Below are positions 17,468 to 26,410 of a DNA stretch of 64,000 bases, in pieces (positions within the stretch are counted from its first letter, which is position 1; each line of letters opens with the position of its first letter). Below the pieces are notes generated by a model, which worked only from the letters and a program-made list of their open reading frames with translations, did not search any database and had not been told where the DNA came from. The stretch lies in NCBI GenBank assembly GCA_963696585.1, contig CAVOKW010000038.1:1-64000 (forward strand). Direction: 5' to 3'. Source of the DNA: Parvibaculum sp963696585. GTDB taxonomy: Bacteria > Pseudomonadota > Alphaproteobacteria > Parvibaculales > Parvibaculaceae. Position numbers and translations under genes: made by a program.

Positions 17468-19585
17468 ATGAGTGATGTAACGGTGGCAAAACCCGGCTTC
17501 AATATCGGCGGCCTGACAGCTGGCGGCATGGTGGGTCAGATTGCCAAACGCGGCGATCTGGCGCTTGCCTTTGGCATTCTCGCGATCATCGTTGTTCTGA
17601 TCCTGCCCCTGCCCGCCCTGCTCCTTGATTTCGCGCTGGCACTTTCGATCACCTTTTCCATTCTCATTCTGATGACCTCACTGTTCATCCAGAAACCACT
17701 TGAGTTCAGCGCCTTTCCAACCGTTCTGCTCATCGCCACCATGCTGCGTCTGGCCTTGAACCTCGCCTCCACCCGCCTCATCCTGGCGCATGGTCACGAC
17801 GGCACCGCCGCCGCAGGCCATGTCATCGAAGCCTTTGGCAGCCTTGTGATGCAGGGAAATTTCGTCATCGGCGTCATTGTCTTTGCCATTCTCGTCATCG
17901 TGAACTTCGTCGTCATCACCAAGGGTTCGGGCCGCATCGCCGAAGTCGCCGCCCGCTTCACGCTGGACGCCATGCCCGGCAAGCAGATGGCGATTGATGC
18001 AGATCTTTCGGCAGGGCTGATTGATGAAACCACGGCCCGTGCCCGCCGCACCGAACTTGAAAATGAAAGCTCCTTTTTCGGCTCGATGGACGGTGCCTCG
18101 AAATTCGTGCGCGGTGATGCCGTTGCCGGCCTGCTTATCACCTTTATCAATGTCATCGGCGGCATCATTATCGGCGTTGCCCAGAACGATCTCTCCTTCG
18201 CCGACGCGGCGCAAACCTACACGCTACTCACTGTCGGCGACGGCCTGGTGAGCCAGATCCCTGCGCTTATCGTCTCCATCGCTGCGGGCCTTCTCGTCAC
18301 CAAGGCCGGTGTCGAAGGCGCCGCCGACGAAGCCCTTTTCGATCAGCTCTCGGGCTATCCCCAGGCACTCGGCATGTCATCCTTCGTCATGGGCATCATG
18401 GCCTTGCTGCCCGGCCTGCCCGCTATTCCCTTTCTCCTGCTGTCGGGCGGCGCGGGTGGCATTGCCTATTATCTCTGGGATACGCGTCGCAAGGCCGCAG
18501 ATGCTGTCGTCGCCAGCGAAGCCAGGACAGTCGCCGATACGCCCATCGCCGATGAACCGATCAGCACCGCCCTCAAGATGGACGAGCTGCGTCTCGAAAT
18601 CGGTTACGCCCTTCTGCCCCTGATCAATGGCAGGGACTCGCAGAAGCTCACCGATCAGATCAAGGCCTTGCGCCGCCAGATCGCGGGCGACATGGGCTTT
18701 GTCATGCCGTCGGTTCGCATTCTCGACAATGTGCAGCTGGAGGCCAATGCCTATGTCATCCGCGTCAAGGAAGTTGAATCGGGTCGCGGCGAGGTCTATG
18801 TGAACCAGCTTCTCGTGATGGATCCGCAAGGCGGCCAGATCGAACTGCCAGGTCTCCATACGACCGAACCCGCCTTCGGTCTGCCCGCAACATGGATCGA
18901 TGAAAAGCTGCGCGAGGAAGCCTCCTTCCGTGGCTACACAGTGGTCGATCCGCCGACGGTGCTCACCACACACCTCACCGAAATCATCAAGGACAATATG
19001 GCTGATCTTCTGTCTTATGCAGAAGTCCAGAAACTGCTCGATGAATTGGGCAAGGAACACAAGAAGCTTGTCGAAGACCTCGTGCCGTCGCAAATCACCA
19101 TTACCGGCATTCAGCGCGTGCTCCAGACACTCCTGACCGAACGCATCTCGATCCGCGATCTGCCGACGATCATGGAGGGCATTGCCGAAGCCGTGGGTCA
19201 CACACAAAGCCTCACACTCATCACCGAGCATGTGCGTGCCCGTCTTGCCCGCCAGATTTGCGCAAGCCACGCCGACCACAATCAGACTCTGCCGCTCATC
19301 ACGCTCTCCCCCAAATGGGAACAGAATTTTGCCGAATCCCTCGTCGGCAATGGCGAAGACAAACAGATTGCAATGCAGCCTTCCCGGCTGCACGAGTTCA
19401 TTGCCATCATTCGCCAGCGCTTCGAGGAATTGGCCCAGATGGGTGAAATGCCGGTGCTGCTCACCAGCCCTGGCATCCGCCCGCATGTGCGCTCAATCAT
19501 CGAACGCTTCCGTCCGCAAACCTTTGTCATGTCGCAGAATGAAATTCACCCCCGGGCGCGACTGCGCACGTTGGGCACCATTTGA
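17468..19585 (+). CDS. flhA: Flagellar export gate protein FlhA
   Basis: FlhA forms the export gate of the flagellar type III system. The 705-residue protein has about eight transmembrane helices in its first half, the FHIPEP-family cytoplasmic loop (PGKQMAIDADLSAGLI, ARARRTELENESSFFGSMDGASKFVRGD split over the loop), and the large C-terminal cytoplasmic domain that binds chaperone-substrate complexes. The start has a GGAAAG site. It leads the flhA-flhF-flhG group with 16 bases to flhF. Confidence 0.97.
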   Translation: MSDVTVAKPGFNIGGLTAGGMVGQIAKRGDLALAFGILAIIVVLILPLPALLLDFALALSITFSILILMTSLFIQKPLEFSAFPTVLLIATMLRLALNLASTRLILAHGHDGTAAAGHVIEAFGSLVMQGNFVIGVIVFAILVIVNFVVITKGSGRIAEVAARFTLDAMPGKQMAIDADLSAGLIDETTARARRTELENESSFFGSMDGASKFVRGDAVAGLLITFINVIGGIIIGVAQNDLSFADAAQTYTLLTVGDGLVSQIPALIVSIAAGLLVTKAGVEGAADEALFDQLSGYPQALGMSSFVMGIMALLPGLPAIPFLLLSGGAGGIAYYLWDTRRKAADAVVASEARTVADTPIADEPISTALKMDELRLEIGYALLPLINGRDSQKLTDQIKALRRQIAGDMGFVMPSVRILDNVQLEANAYVIRVKEVESGRGEVYVNQLLVMDPQGGQIELPGLHTTEPAFGLPATWIDEKLREEASFRGYTVVDPPTVLTTHLTEIIKDNMADLLSYAEVQKLLDELGKEHKKLVEDLVPSQITITGIQRVLQTLLTERISIRDLPTIMEGIAEAVGHTQSLTLITEHVRARLARQICASHADHNQTLPLITLSPKWEQNFAESLVGNGEDKQIAMQPSRLHEFIAIIRQRFEELAQMGEMPVLLTSPGIRPHVRSIIERFRPQTFVMSQNEIHPRARLRTLGTI

Positions 19586-19601
19586 CCGGGACTGACATCG
19601 C

Positions 19602-20726
19602 ATGCGCATGAGAACCTTCCTCGCCCCGACCATGGCCGATGCCATGGCGCAATTGCGCCAGGCGCTGGGCGATGAAGCCGTCATCGTATCGAGTTATGAA
19701 ACACCCGACGGCATGACCGAAATTGTCGGTGCCGCCGAAACACCGCCGACCGCCGGTTTTGAAGCCCTTGTCCCTTCAGCCTGGCAGGGTCTTTCCGATC
19801 TTGAATATCAGCTCGAAACCATGCTGCGCGAACGACTCCGCGCCGGCGACGCCCCCTCACGCAACGTGAACAAGCCCGCGCCGGGCTCTGGCATTGCCTT
19901 TGATCTCGACGCCATGGCCCGCGCCCTCGACAGTCATGCCCTGCCCGCCCGGCTTCGCGATGATCTGTTGTCGGCTGCGGGTGCCCTCCACCATGAAGAT
20001 GCCGTGTTGGCACTTGCCGCCGCACTGGAAATGCGTATCGGTTTTGAACCCATTCCTGCCATTCCCGCCACACCCCTGATGCTCATCGGCACAGCCGGTA
20101 GCGGCAAGACCGTGACTCTCGCCAAACTCGCCGCCCGCGCCATCATCGACAATGGCACTTGCGACATTCTGTGTGCCGACACGCGCCGCACCGGCGCGCT
20201 TGCACAATCGGAAGCCTATGGGGCCTTGCTGGGAACGCGCGTGGAGGGCATCAAGACCCCTGAACGCCTCACCACCATTCTCGCGGCCCGAAAATCATCT
20301 CCGCAAGGGGAAGCCCCCGTCTGTCTGATCGACACAGCCAGCATCAATCCCTTTGACGAAACGGATATGTCCGATCTCGCTGCACTCTTGGCCGCAGGAC
20401 GACAGGTTGAGCCCCTGGAACCGGTTCTGGTCGCCGCAGCCACTGGCGATGCCTTGTTACTCTCTGAAATTGCGCAGCGCTTTGCTGACAGGGGCGTGCG
20501 CCGGATGATCGCCACCCAGCTCGATATTGCCCGCCGCCTGGGGCCTGTTCTCGCGGCGGCAGATGCCGGCGAACTCTCTCTGGCACAAATCAGCGTCACA
20601 CCCTTTCTCGCACGCGGTCTTGCCCAGCTCACGCCACCCATCTGTGCTGAGCTTCTGCTTGCCCCCCTCACCGACAACATGACCCTGCGCCCATCCACCA
20701 GGCGCAAAACCGGAATGGCCTCATGA
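19602..20726 (+). CDS. flhF: FlhF, SRP-like GTPase for flagellar placement
   Basis: FlhF is an SRP-type GTPase that sets the site, usually polar, of flagellum assembly. The 374-residue protein starts MRMRTFLAPTMADAMAQLRQ (basic/amphipathic B domain), then an N domain, then a G domain with P-loop GTAGSGKT (163-170), CADTRRTGALAQSEAYG and IDTASINPFD. The usual DTAG is degenerate (DTAS), and TQLD stands in for TKLD, so GTPase activity may be weaker. It overlaps flhG by four bases (ATGA), showing translational coupling. Confidence 0.88.
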   Translation: MRMRTFLAPTMADAMAQLRQALGDEAVIVSSYETPDGMTEIVGAAETPPTAGFEALVPSAWQGLSDLEYQLETMLRERLRAGDAPSRNVNKPAPGSGIAFDLDAMARALDSHALPARLRDDLLSAAGALHHEDAVLALAAALEMRIGFEPIPAIPATPLMLIGTAGSGKTVTLAKLAARAIIDNGTCDILCADTRRTGALAQSEAYGALLGTRVEGIKTPERLTTILAARKSSPQGEAPVCLIDTASINPFDETDMSDLAALLAAGRQVEPLEPVLVAAATGDALLLSEIAQRFADRGVRRMIATQLDIARRLGPVLAAADAGELSLAQISVTPFLARGLAQLTPPICAELLLAPLTDNMTLRPSTRRKTGMAS

Positions 20727-21559
20727 TGACCCAGCCGCCTCCCGCACCGGCCAAAACCAAACGCAACCGGCTGATCCAGATTGCCTCGGGCAAGGGCGGC
20801 GTTGGCAAGACATGGCTCTCAATCACGCTGGCCGACGCACTCGCCTCACGGCAGCGCAAGGTCCTGCTGTTTGATGGCGATCTTGGACTTGCCAATGTGG
20901 ACGTTCAGCTCGGCCTTTCACCGCGTCATGACCTGGGCAGCGTCATCGCCGGTCGCGTCAAACTTTCACAAGCCATTGCATCTTATGCGCCTGAAACCGT
21001 CAGCGGATCACTCGCGGGCCGCTTTGATGTTCTGGCTGGAAAGTCGGGCTCCGGCGTATTGAGTGCCTTGACGCGCCCCGAAATCCTCGGTCTGCAACGC
21101 GGACTGCTGGCGCTGAGCGATAGCTATGATCATGTCATTGTCGATCTTGCCGCCGGGCTCGATCAGGGCGTGATGACACTCTGCGCCCCGGGCAGCACCA
21201 CGATTGTGGTTGTCAATGACGAGCCGACTTCGCTCACCGATGCCTATGCCTTTATCAAACTCCTGACGCAACAGGAGCCCGGCGCCGATATATGCGTTGT
21301 CATTAATATGGCGAGCGACAAGGATCAGGCCCGTCGCACCTTCTCGGCGCTTGCCAATGCCTGCCGGAATTTCCTCAGCATGGAGCCGGTGCTGCTGGGT
21401 TTCGTGCCGCGTGACGATCTGGTGCGCGACAGTATCCGCCACCAGACCCCCATTCTTTTTCGGCACCCACAATCAAAATCAGGGGAATCGGTCAAGCAAA
21501 TCGCCGGGGTGCTGCTCAAGAAATCCCAGGAAATTGAAGGCCTTGCAGCTATCTCGTGA
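20723..21559 (+). CDS. flhG: FlhG (FleN), MinD-type ATPase controlling flagellar number
   Basis: FlhG is a MinD/ParA-family ATPase that limits flagellar number through FlhF. The 278-residue protein has the deviant Walker A GKGGVGKTWL (23-32), FDGDLGLANVDVQLGL with the catalytic Asp, and DLAAGLDQGVMTL. The C-terminus keeps an amphipathic segment for membrane association (VKQIAGVLLKKSQEIEG). Its start overlaps the flhF stop (ATGA at 20723-20726). Confidence 0.9.
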   Translation: MMTQPPPAPAKTKRNRLIQIASGKGGVGKTWLSITLADALASRQRKVLLFDGDLGLANVDVQLGLSPRHDLGSVIAGRVKLSQAIASYAPETVSGSLAGRFDVLAGKSGSGVLSALTRPEILGLQRGLLALSDSYDHVIVDLAAGLDQGVMTLCAPGSTTIVVVNDEPTSLTDAYAFIKLLTQQEPGADICVVINMASDKDQARRTFSALANACRNFLSMEPVLLGFVPRDDLVRDSIRHQTPILFRHPQSKSGESVKQIAGVLLKKSQEIEGLAAIS

Positions 21560-21731
21560 CGACTAAATGACTTTTTTGAGACGCACACGAATTAATTGTG
21601 TCGCGCTAAAGAGATAGACCTTGTGCCATTTTGGTCTACCCTCTGTTCGGTTTGTTGCTGATCGGCCAGCCTTGGCCTGTCATTGCATCAGATGACCGGA
21701 ACTTTCCAGTCAAACCATAACGGGGGACTAC

Positions 21732-22049
21732 ATGCTTACCGACTATGCCAATCAGGCGCTGGACATGGCGCGTCAAGGATTTGACACGGTCAACTCCATC
21801 CAGGGTCTTGTCATCGCACTCGTCGCCGCTGTCATCATGACCCGCTACAATCGCATACTTGCCTTCGCACTCGGCGCGACGGTCGTTCATGAACTGATCA
21901 ATATTGCGCGTCGCGTGATCGAGCACATGGACCCCTTGCCCAATTATGCCGACATCGCCGTGCTCAAGCTCGTGGCCATCCGCTTCGTCGGCTATTTCAT
22001 TGCCATTTCGCTGATCTATCTCGTGCGTCGGCTGTTCTTCCGCCACTAA
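21732..22049 (+). CDS. Small membrane protein of unknown function
   Basis: A 105-residue protein with two clear membrane segments (about residues 24-50 around LVIALVAAVIMTR, and 80-102 around FVGYFIAISLIYLVRRLFF) joined by a loop carrying HELINIARRVIEHMDPLP. A strong GGGGGA ribosome site precedes the ATG. I do not recognise a family. It stands alone between flhG and the convergent yajQ gene with 170 bases of upstream DNA. Being framed by flagellar genes on both sides hints at, but does not show, a motility link. Confidence 0.6.
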   Translation: MLTDYANQALDMARQGFDTVNSIQGLVIALVAAVIMTRYNRILAFALGATVVHELINIARRVIEHMDPLPNYADIAVLKLVAIRFVGYFIAISLIYLVRRLFFRH

Positions 22050-22064
22050 GTCCCGGCCTGGGTC

Positions 22065-22550
22065 TCAATCGCGGAAATTGACATATTGCAGGGGCTGCTC
22101 AATGGGCAGCCCCTTCACAAAGGCAATGACCTCCTGAAGATCATCGCGCTTCTTGCCGGTGACGCGTAACTCGTCGCCCTGAATGGCAACCTGTACTTTC
22201 ATGCCGGACGCCTTGATGTCCTTGACGATACGCTTGGCGAGCTCCTTGTCGATGCCTTCGCGGATCAGCACTTTCTGACGCACGCTCTGACCTGCCGCCT
22301 TTTCCGGATCCTTGTAATCGAGAATACCGGTTTCAATCTTGCGTCGCGCCAGATGCCCTTGCAGCAATTCATGCATCTGCTTGAGCTTCAGATCGTCATC
22401 CGCCTTGATCGTCATTTCCAGTTCATTGCGCTCGATCGAGCAATGCGATCCCTTGAAGTCATAGCGCGTCTCGACCTCGCGCTTGACACCGGCCAGCGCG
22501 TTGTCAATTTCAGGAAAATCGGTTTTGGAAACAATGTCAAAGGAAGGCAT
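22065..22550 (-). CDS. yajQ: YajQ family nucleotide-binding protein
   Basis: The 161-residue protein begins MPSFDIVSKTDFPEIDNALA and continues with YDFKGSHCSIE, ending LPIEQPLQYVNFRD: a full-length, highly conserved YajQ. The family is two ferredoxin-like domains that bind cyclic di-GMP in some species and act with LysR-type regulators; a role in nucleic-acid binding has also been proposed. It is convergent with the small membrane protein gene (16 bases between stops). Confidence 0.93.
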   Translation of the reverse strand: MPSFDIVSKTDFPEIDNALAGVKREVETRYDFKGSHCSIERNELEMTIKADDDLKLKQMHELLQGHLARRKIETGILDYKDPEKAAGQSVRQKVLIREGIDKELAKRIVKDIKASGMKVQVAIQGDELRVTGKKRDDLQEVIAFVKGLPIEQPLQYVNFRD

Positions 22551-22646
22551 GAGAATGACCGCAAATATCAGGGGGCCGCGCGGAAAGGCGCGATTCTGGG
22601 GGCATTCTAGCCCAGATGAGCGGCAGGGGAAGAAGATTGCATAAAA

Positions 22647-23060
22647 TCAGCGGCGGCGATGGATATTGAGCGCCACTTCATCAGTCTGGATCTGCTCGAC
22701 GCGCATGACTTCCTTGCGCACCTTGCGCTTGCGATTGTCCTCCATCAGCTCATATTTCTTGAGCTCACGAAAGGCACCCGCCAGTTCCTCCTTGGCGTCT
22801 TCCAGCTGGCGCTCCAGACCCTGAATGGATTGCAGGATATTTTCGCGGCGCCGCATCACGGATTTGGCAAACATCGGATAGGCGAAATGCGCCACATCGG
22901 AAATGCCGGCCCGTTCCTGCTCGGCCTTCACATGCCGATCCAGTTCGCGCTCGCGTGATTGAAACTCGGTCAGCATGATTTCAAGTTCAGCCACCTTGCG
23001 GCGCTTTTCATCCACCTGAAACTTGTGCAACCGGATCAGAGAGTCCCGATTTCGCATCAT
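22647..23060 (-). CDS. fliJ: Flagellar export chaperone FliJ
   Basis: FliJ is the coiled-coil stalk in the FliI ATPase ring and an export chaperone. The 137-residue protein is almost entirely charged helix (DSLIRLHKFQVDEKRRKVAE at the N-terminus, RENILQSIQGLERQLEDAKE in the middle), matching FliJ length and heptad pattern. Its start (ATGATG at 23055-23060) overlaps the fliI stop, so the pair is translationally coupled. FliJ is poorly conserved; the fliI partner makes the call reliable. Confidence 0.88.
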   Translation of the reverse strand: MMRNRDSLIRLHKFQVDEKRRKVAELEIMLTEFQSRERELDRHVKAEQERAGISDVAHFAYPMFAKSVMRRRENILQSIQGLERQLEDAKEELAGAFRELKKYELMEDNRKRKVRKEVMRVEQIQTDEVALNIHRRR

Positions 23061-24409
23061 TCAGCCCCTTCTGCGGCTTTGCTCTGTATCACCGGTGCCG
23101 GCACGGAAAGAATCCGGGCCAGTTCGACATAACCGGTACTGAGATCGCAGGCTTCTTCCTTGCGTTGCCCCAAAAAGGCGTCCAGTGCCGGGTGGTAGTA
23201 AATCGCTTCGTCGACTTGCGGATCGGCTCCCGGGCGATAGGCGCCCAACCGGATCAGCTCTTCCATATCGTCATATGTCGCCATCAGATTACGCGCACGT
23301 CGGATGAGGACCGTCTCTTCTTCGTTGTTACATCCGGGCATTGTGCGCGAAATAGATTTAAGAATGTTGATCGCCGGATAGCGCCCGCGCTCGGCAATTG
23401 ACCTTTCCATCACGATATGTCCATCCAGAATGGACCGAACCGCATCGGCCACCGGTTCATTGTGATCATCGCCATCGACGAGAACCGTGAACAAACCGGT
23501 AATCGTGCCCTTGCCCGTGCCGGGACCGGCGCGTTCGAGCAATTTGGGCAATTCGGCAAAAACGGTGGGTGTATAGCCCTTGCTCGTCGGGGGCTCCCCT
23601 GTTGAGAGGCCAATCTCGCGCTGGGCAATGGCAAAGCGTGTCACGCTGTCCATCATGCAAAGCACATCCTGCTCGCGATCGCGGAAATATTCCGCCAGCG
23701 CAAAAGTGAGATAGGCCGCCTGACGGCGCATCAGCGCTGGCTCGTCGGATGTCGCGACAACGACAATTGAACGCGCCAGACCCTCAGGCCCCAGATCATC
23801 CTCAATGAACTCTTGAACCTCACGGCCACGCTCGCCGATCAGGCCAATGACCGCGACATCGCATGCCGTGTTGCGTGCCAGCATCGACATCAGCACCGAT
23901 TTGCCAACGCCCGAGCCTGCGAAAATACCCATGCGTTGTCCGCGACAGCAGGTCGCAAATGTGTTGAGCGCGCGCACACCAAGATCAAGTTTGCCACGCA
24001 CGCGCTGGCGCAAATGCGCCGGTGGCGGCGCCGCGCGCAATTTGTAAGGCACCGAACCTTGCGGCAATGGCCCTTTGCCATCGACCGGTTCGCCCATGGC
24101 GTTCACAACACGGCCAAGCCATCCGGCGCAGGGATAAATATGCGGTTCTTCATCATGCAGTTCGGCCTTGCAGCCAACGCCAATGCCCGAGAGCTGACCA
24201 AAGGGCAGACACAACGCCCGGCCCTCCCGAAAGCCGACAACTTCGCACAGAATATGGCCACCCGTGCGGCTCGCCACGCGAACACGACTGCCAACACCCA
24301 TGGCATGCAGCGGTCCGGCAATCTCGATCATGAGACCCTGAACACTGACCACCCGGCCATAATGTTTGACATCTGCCAGCGCGCCGATTTCAGCCAAAAG
24401 TGCCTGCAC
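23057..24409 (-). CDS. fliI: Flagellum-specific ATPase FliI
   Basis: FliI energises unfolding and export of flagellar subunits. The protein has the F1-beta-like Walker A GIFAGSGVGKSVLMSML, Walker B VLCMMDSVTRFAIAQREIGL and GEPPTSKGYTPTVFAELP. GTG 24409 (VQALLAEIG) with GGAG about 10 bases upstream gives 450 residues, the normal family length; an open frame to 24532 adds 41 unsupported residues. fliI-fliJ form a minus-strand unit divergent from ctrA, so the promoter lies in the shared 393-base gap. Confidence 0.95.
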   Translation of the reverse strand: MQALLAEIGALADVKHYGRVVSVQGLMIEIAGPLHAMGVGSRVRVASRTGGHILCEVVGFREGRALCLPFGQLSGIGVGCKAELHDEEPHIYPCAGWLGRVVNAMGEPVDGKGPLPQGSVPYKLRAAPPPAHLRQRVRGKLDLGVRALNTFATCCRGQRMGIFAGSGVGKSVLMSMLARNTACDVAVIGLIGERGREVQEFIEDDLGPEGLARSIVVVATSDEPALMRRQAAYLTFALAEYFRDREQDVLCMMDSVTRFAIAQREIGLSTGEPPTSKGYTPTVFAELPKLLERAGPGTGKGTITGLFTVLVDGDDHNEPVADAVRSILDGHIVMERSIAERGRYPAINILKSISRTMPGCNNEEETVLIRRARNLMATYDDMEELIRLGAYRPGADPQVDEAIYYHPALDAFLGQRKEEACDLSTGYVELARILSVPAPVIQSKAAEGAE

Positions 24410-24601
24410 CGTGATGACGGCTCCTGTCCGCTGCGACGGGAGCTTTCGCTCCCTCCTCACCCGGATTTTTAGCCCCTGAGCGCAATGGCGACAGGGCTGA
24501 CAAAATCCGCTGTTGCCCATGATGCACGCCAAGACTTTAAGACGACGTAAACCGTGAAAACCGAAATTGTGGATAGGTCGGGGTCCACCTGTTGCCGGAA
24601 A

Positions 24602-24760
24602 GACTCAGTCGCCGCCTCGGCACAAGCCCGTCAAAACCCGATTTCATGAGTCTCGACAAGGCTTTGCAAATGACCGTAAAATTTTCTCAAATTTTTCCAT
24701 TCCGGTTAATCTTTATTAACCAAATCGCTTTAACTTCGCTCATTATGGATTAACTGGGCG
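24602..24760 (+). promoter_or_regulatory. ctrA upstream regulatory region: GANTC sites and CtrA-like half-sites
   Basis: The 393-base gap between divergent fliI and ctrA (24410-24802) holds no gene. It carries GACTC (24602-24606) and GAGTC (24648-24652), the GANTC recognition sequence of CcrM, then an AT-rich stretch with a perfect palindrome GGTTAAT-CTTT-ATTAACC (24704-24721) containing two CtrA-type TTAACC half-sites, and further TTAAC sequences near 24730 and 24750. In Caulobacter, GANTC methylation and CtrA autoregulation control ctrA in the same way. Site function here is inferred. Confidence 0.6.
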
Positions 24761-24802
24761 CCAGGCCCTGAGGATTGATCCTCATCGCCGAAGTGGGGGA
24801 CC

Positions 24803-25510
24803 ATGCGAGTTCTGCTCATCGAAGACGACAGTGCAACAGCTCAGAGCATTGAGTTGATGCTCAAATCAGACGGCTTCAACGTCTACACGACCGACCTTGG
24901 TGAAGAGGGCGTCGATCTAGGCAAGCTCTATGATTACGACATTATCCTGCTCGACCTGAACCTGCCGGATATGAGCGGATACGAGGTCTTGAAATCCTTG
25001 CGTCTTGGCAAGGTTTCAACCCCGATCCTCATCCTTTCCGGTCTGGCGGGCATTGAAAACAAGGTTCGCGGTCTCGGCTTTGGGGCCGATGACTACATGA
25101 CCAAGCCGTTCCACAAGGACGAACTTGTGGCACGCATCCACGCCGTGGTGCGTCGTTCCAAGGGTCATTCGCAGTCGGTCATCAACACCGGCAAGCTCAC
25201 CGTCAATCTCGACACCAAGACGGTGGAAGTCGATGGGCAGCGCGTCCATCTGACGGGCAAGGAATATCAGATGCTGGAGCTGCTCTCGCTCCGCAAGGGC
25301 ACCACGCTGACGAAGGAGATGTTCCTCAATCATCTCTATGGCGGCATGGACGAGCCGGAACTGAAAATCATCGACGTCTTCATCTGCAAGCTGCGCAAGA
25401 AACTTGCCGTGGCAACGGATGGCGACCATTACATCGAAACGGTTTGGGGACGGGGCTATGTGCTGCGTGATCCTTCCGAAGCGGTTATGCCTGCCAAGGC
25501 GTCGGCCTGA
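24803..25510 (+). CDS. ctrA: CtrA, essential cell-cycle response regulator
   Basis: CtrA controls cell division, motility and replication genes in alphaproteobacteria. The 235-residue protein has a receiver domain with acidic residues E7-D8-D9, phosphoacceptor D51 (ILLDLNLPDM) and TKPF lysine, then an OmpR-type winged helix with HLTGKEYQMLELLSLRKGT, KEMFLNHLYGG and VWGRGYVLRD. The sequence is nearly family-invariant. It is read towards chpT, whose product passes phosphate to CtrA, and its inhibitor SciP is encoded at 11632. Confidence 0.98.
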   Translation: MRVLLIEDDSATAQSIELMLKSDGFNVYTTDLGEEGVDLGKLYDYDIILLDLNLPDMSGYEVLKSLRLGKVSTPILILSGLAGIENKVRGLGFGADDYMTKPFHKDELVARIHAVVRRSKGHSQSVINTGKLTVNLDTKTVEVDGQRVHLTGKEYQMLELLSLRKGTTLTKEMFLNHLYGGMDEPELKIIDVFICKLRKKLAVATDGDHYIETVWGRGYVLRDPSEAVMPAKASA

Positions 25511-25533
25511 TCGGTCACACCGACACGAAAAGA

Positions 25534-25563
25534 AAAAGGGCGTTCCGGGGGAGCGCCCTTTTT
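25534..25563. terminator. Terminator between convergent ctrA and chpT
   Basis: AAAAGGGCG (25534-25542) pairs with CGCCCTTTTT (25554-25563) around a G-rich loop. Flanking A and T runs let it work in both directions, serving both genes. Confidence 0.85.
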
Positions 25564-25582
25564 GCTTTTGATCACGCAAAGA

Positions 25583-26269
25583 TCATTCGGAAACAGTCGG
25601 CACTGCTTCCGCCGCGCTCACGGCAGGTGACGACGCTTCCAGAATGAAGCGTTCGCCCTCCATCCGCGCCGAAATATTCAAGCCGAGCGAGCGCGCCACC
25701 AATCCGGTAAAATAGGGCTGTGCCGCACGCGCATCGAGAAAACGGTCCGGATCGCGCCCATCGAGAAACTTGGCCGTCTCCTCGGGCACACGCGCGGCCA
25801 TGCCCGTCGATGTCACGCGCATCAGCGGTCGCGACAGCTCGCCTTCCACCAGAACAGCAACCTCGCCACCGCGCGGAATGGCCGCCATGCCGATCAGCAC
25901 CATATTGAGCAGGAGCTTCACATAGTCCTTGCCGATGGTGGCGACGGGTGCGGTCCAGGAGAGCGTCGCCTTCTCGCTCATCATCAAGCCTTCGGCCACC
26001 TTGCGCGCATCCTGAAGGTCAAGCGCGGCCCCCGCAGAACCAGCCGCGCCAAAAGCCAGTCGCGCAAATTGCAATTTGGCGGAAGCCTGTGTCGCACTCT
26101 TGGCGATGAGATCCATGGCATGGGCGCGCATTTCCGGATCATCATCATCGTCAGCCAGCACTTCCAGGCCATTGGTAATCGCCCCGACCGGGCTGATCAC
26201 GTCATGACATACGCGGCTGCACATCAGCGCCGCCAGTTCCAACGCGCTTACATCGTCCGCCTTGCTCAT
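25583..26269 (-). CDS. chpT: ChpT-type histidine phosphotransferase
   Basis: ChpT relays phosphate from CckA to CtrA and CpdR. The 228-residue protein has the phospho-histidine H22 in MCSRVCHDVISPVGAITNGL, a dimerising helical hairpin, and a degenerate ATPase-like C-terminal domain (VKLLLNMVLIGMAAIPRGG) without nucleotide-binding motifs, as in Caulobacter ChpT. The short acidic run DDDDDPEM follows the first helix. It faces ctrA across a shared terminator. A TTAACC half-site lies upstream of its start near 26310. Confidence 0.92.
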   Translation of the reverse strand: MSKADDVSALELAALMCSRVCHDVISPVGAITNGLEVLADDDDDPEMRAHAMDLIAKSATQASAKLQFARLAFGAAGSAGAALDLQDARKVAEGLMMSEKATLSWTAPVATIGKDYVKLLLNMVLIGMAAIPRGGEVAVLVEGELSRPLMRVTSTGMAARVPEETAKFLDGRDPDRFLDARAAQPYFTGLVARSLGLNISARMEGERFILEASSPAVSAAEAVPTVSE

Positions 26270-26410
26270 ATCAAACTGCCCATTCGCTCGACAAAACCGT
26301 CTGACCTTGGTTAATCATGCCTGATAGCACCGTCCGCGCAACGACGCCAGCCCGGAGCGCAGACCTTGATCAGGGGCCGACCGATCCGGACTTGACCCCT
26401 GACCCCGGCG

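Noticed and set aside
21690..21710. Sigma-54 promoter before the small membrane protein gene
   Set aside because: TTGGCC...TTGC has GG-N9-GC, one base short of the required spacing.
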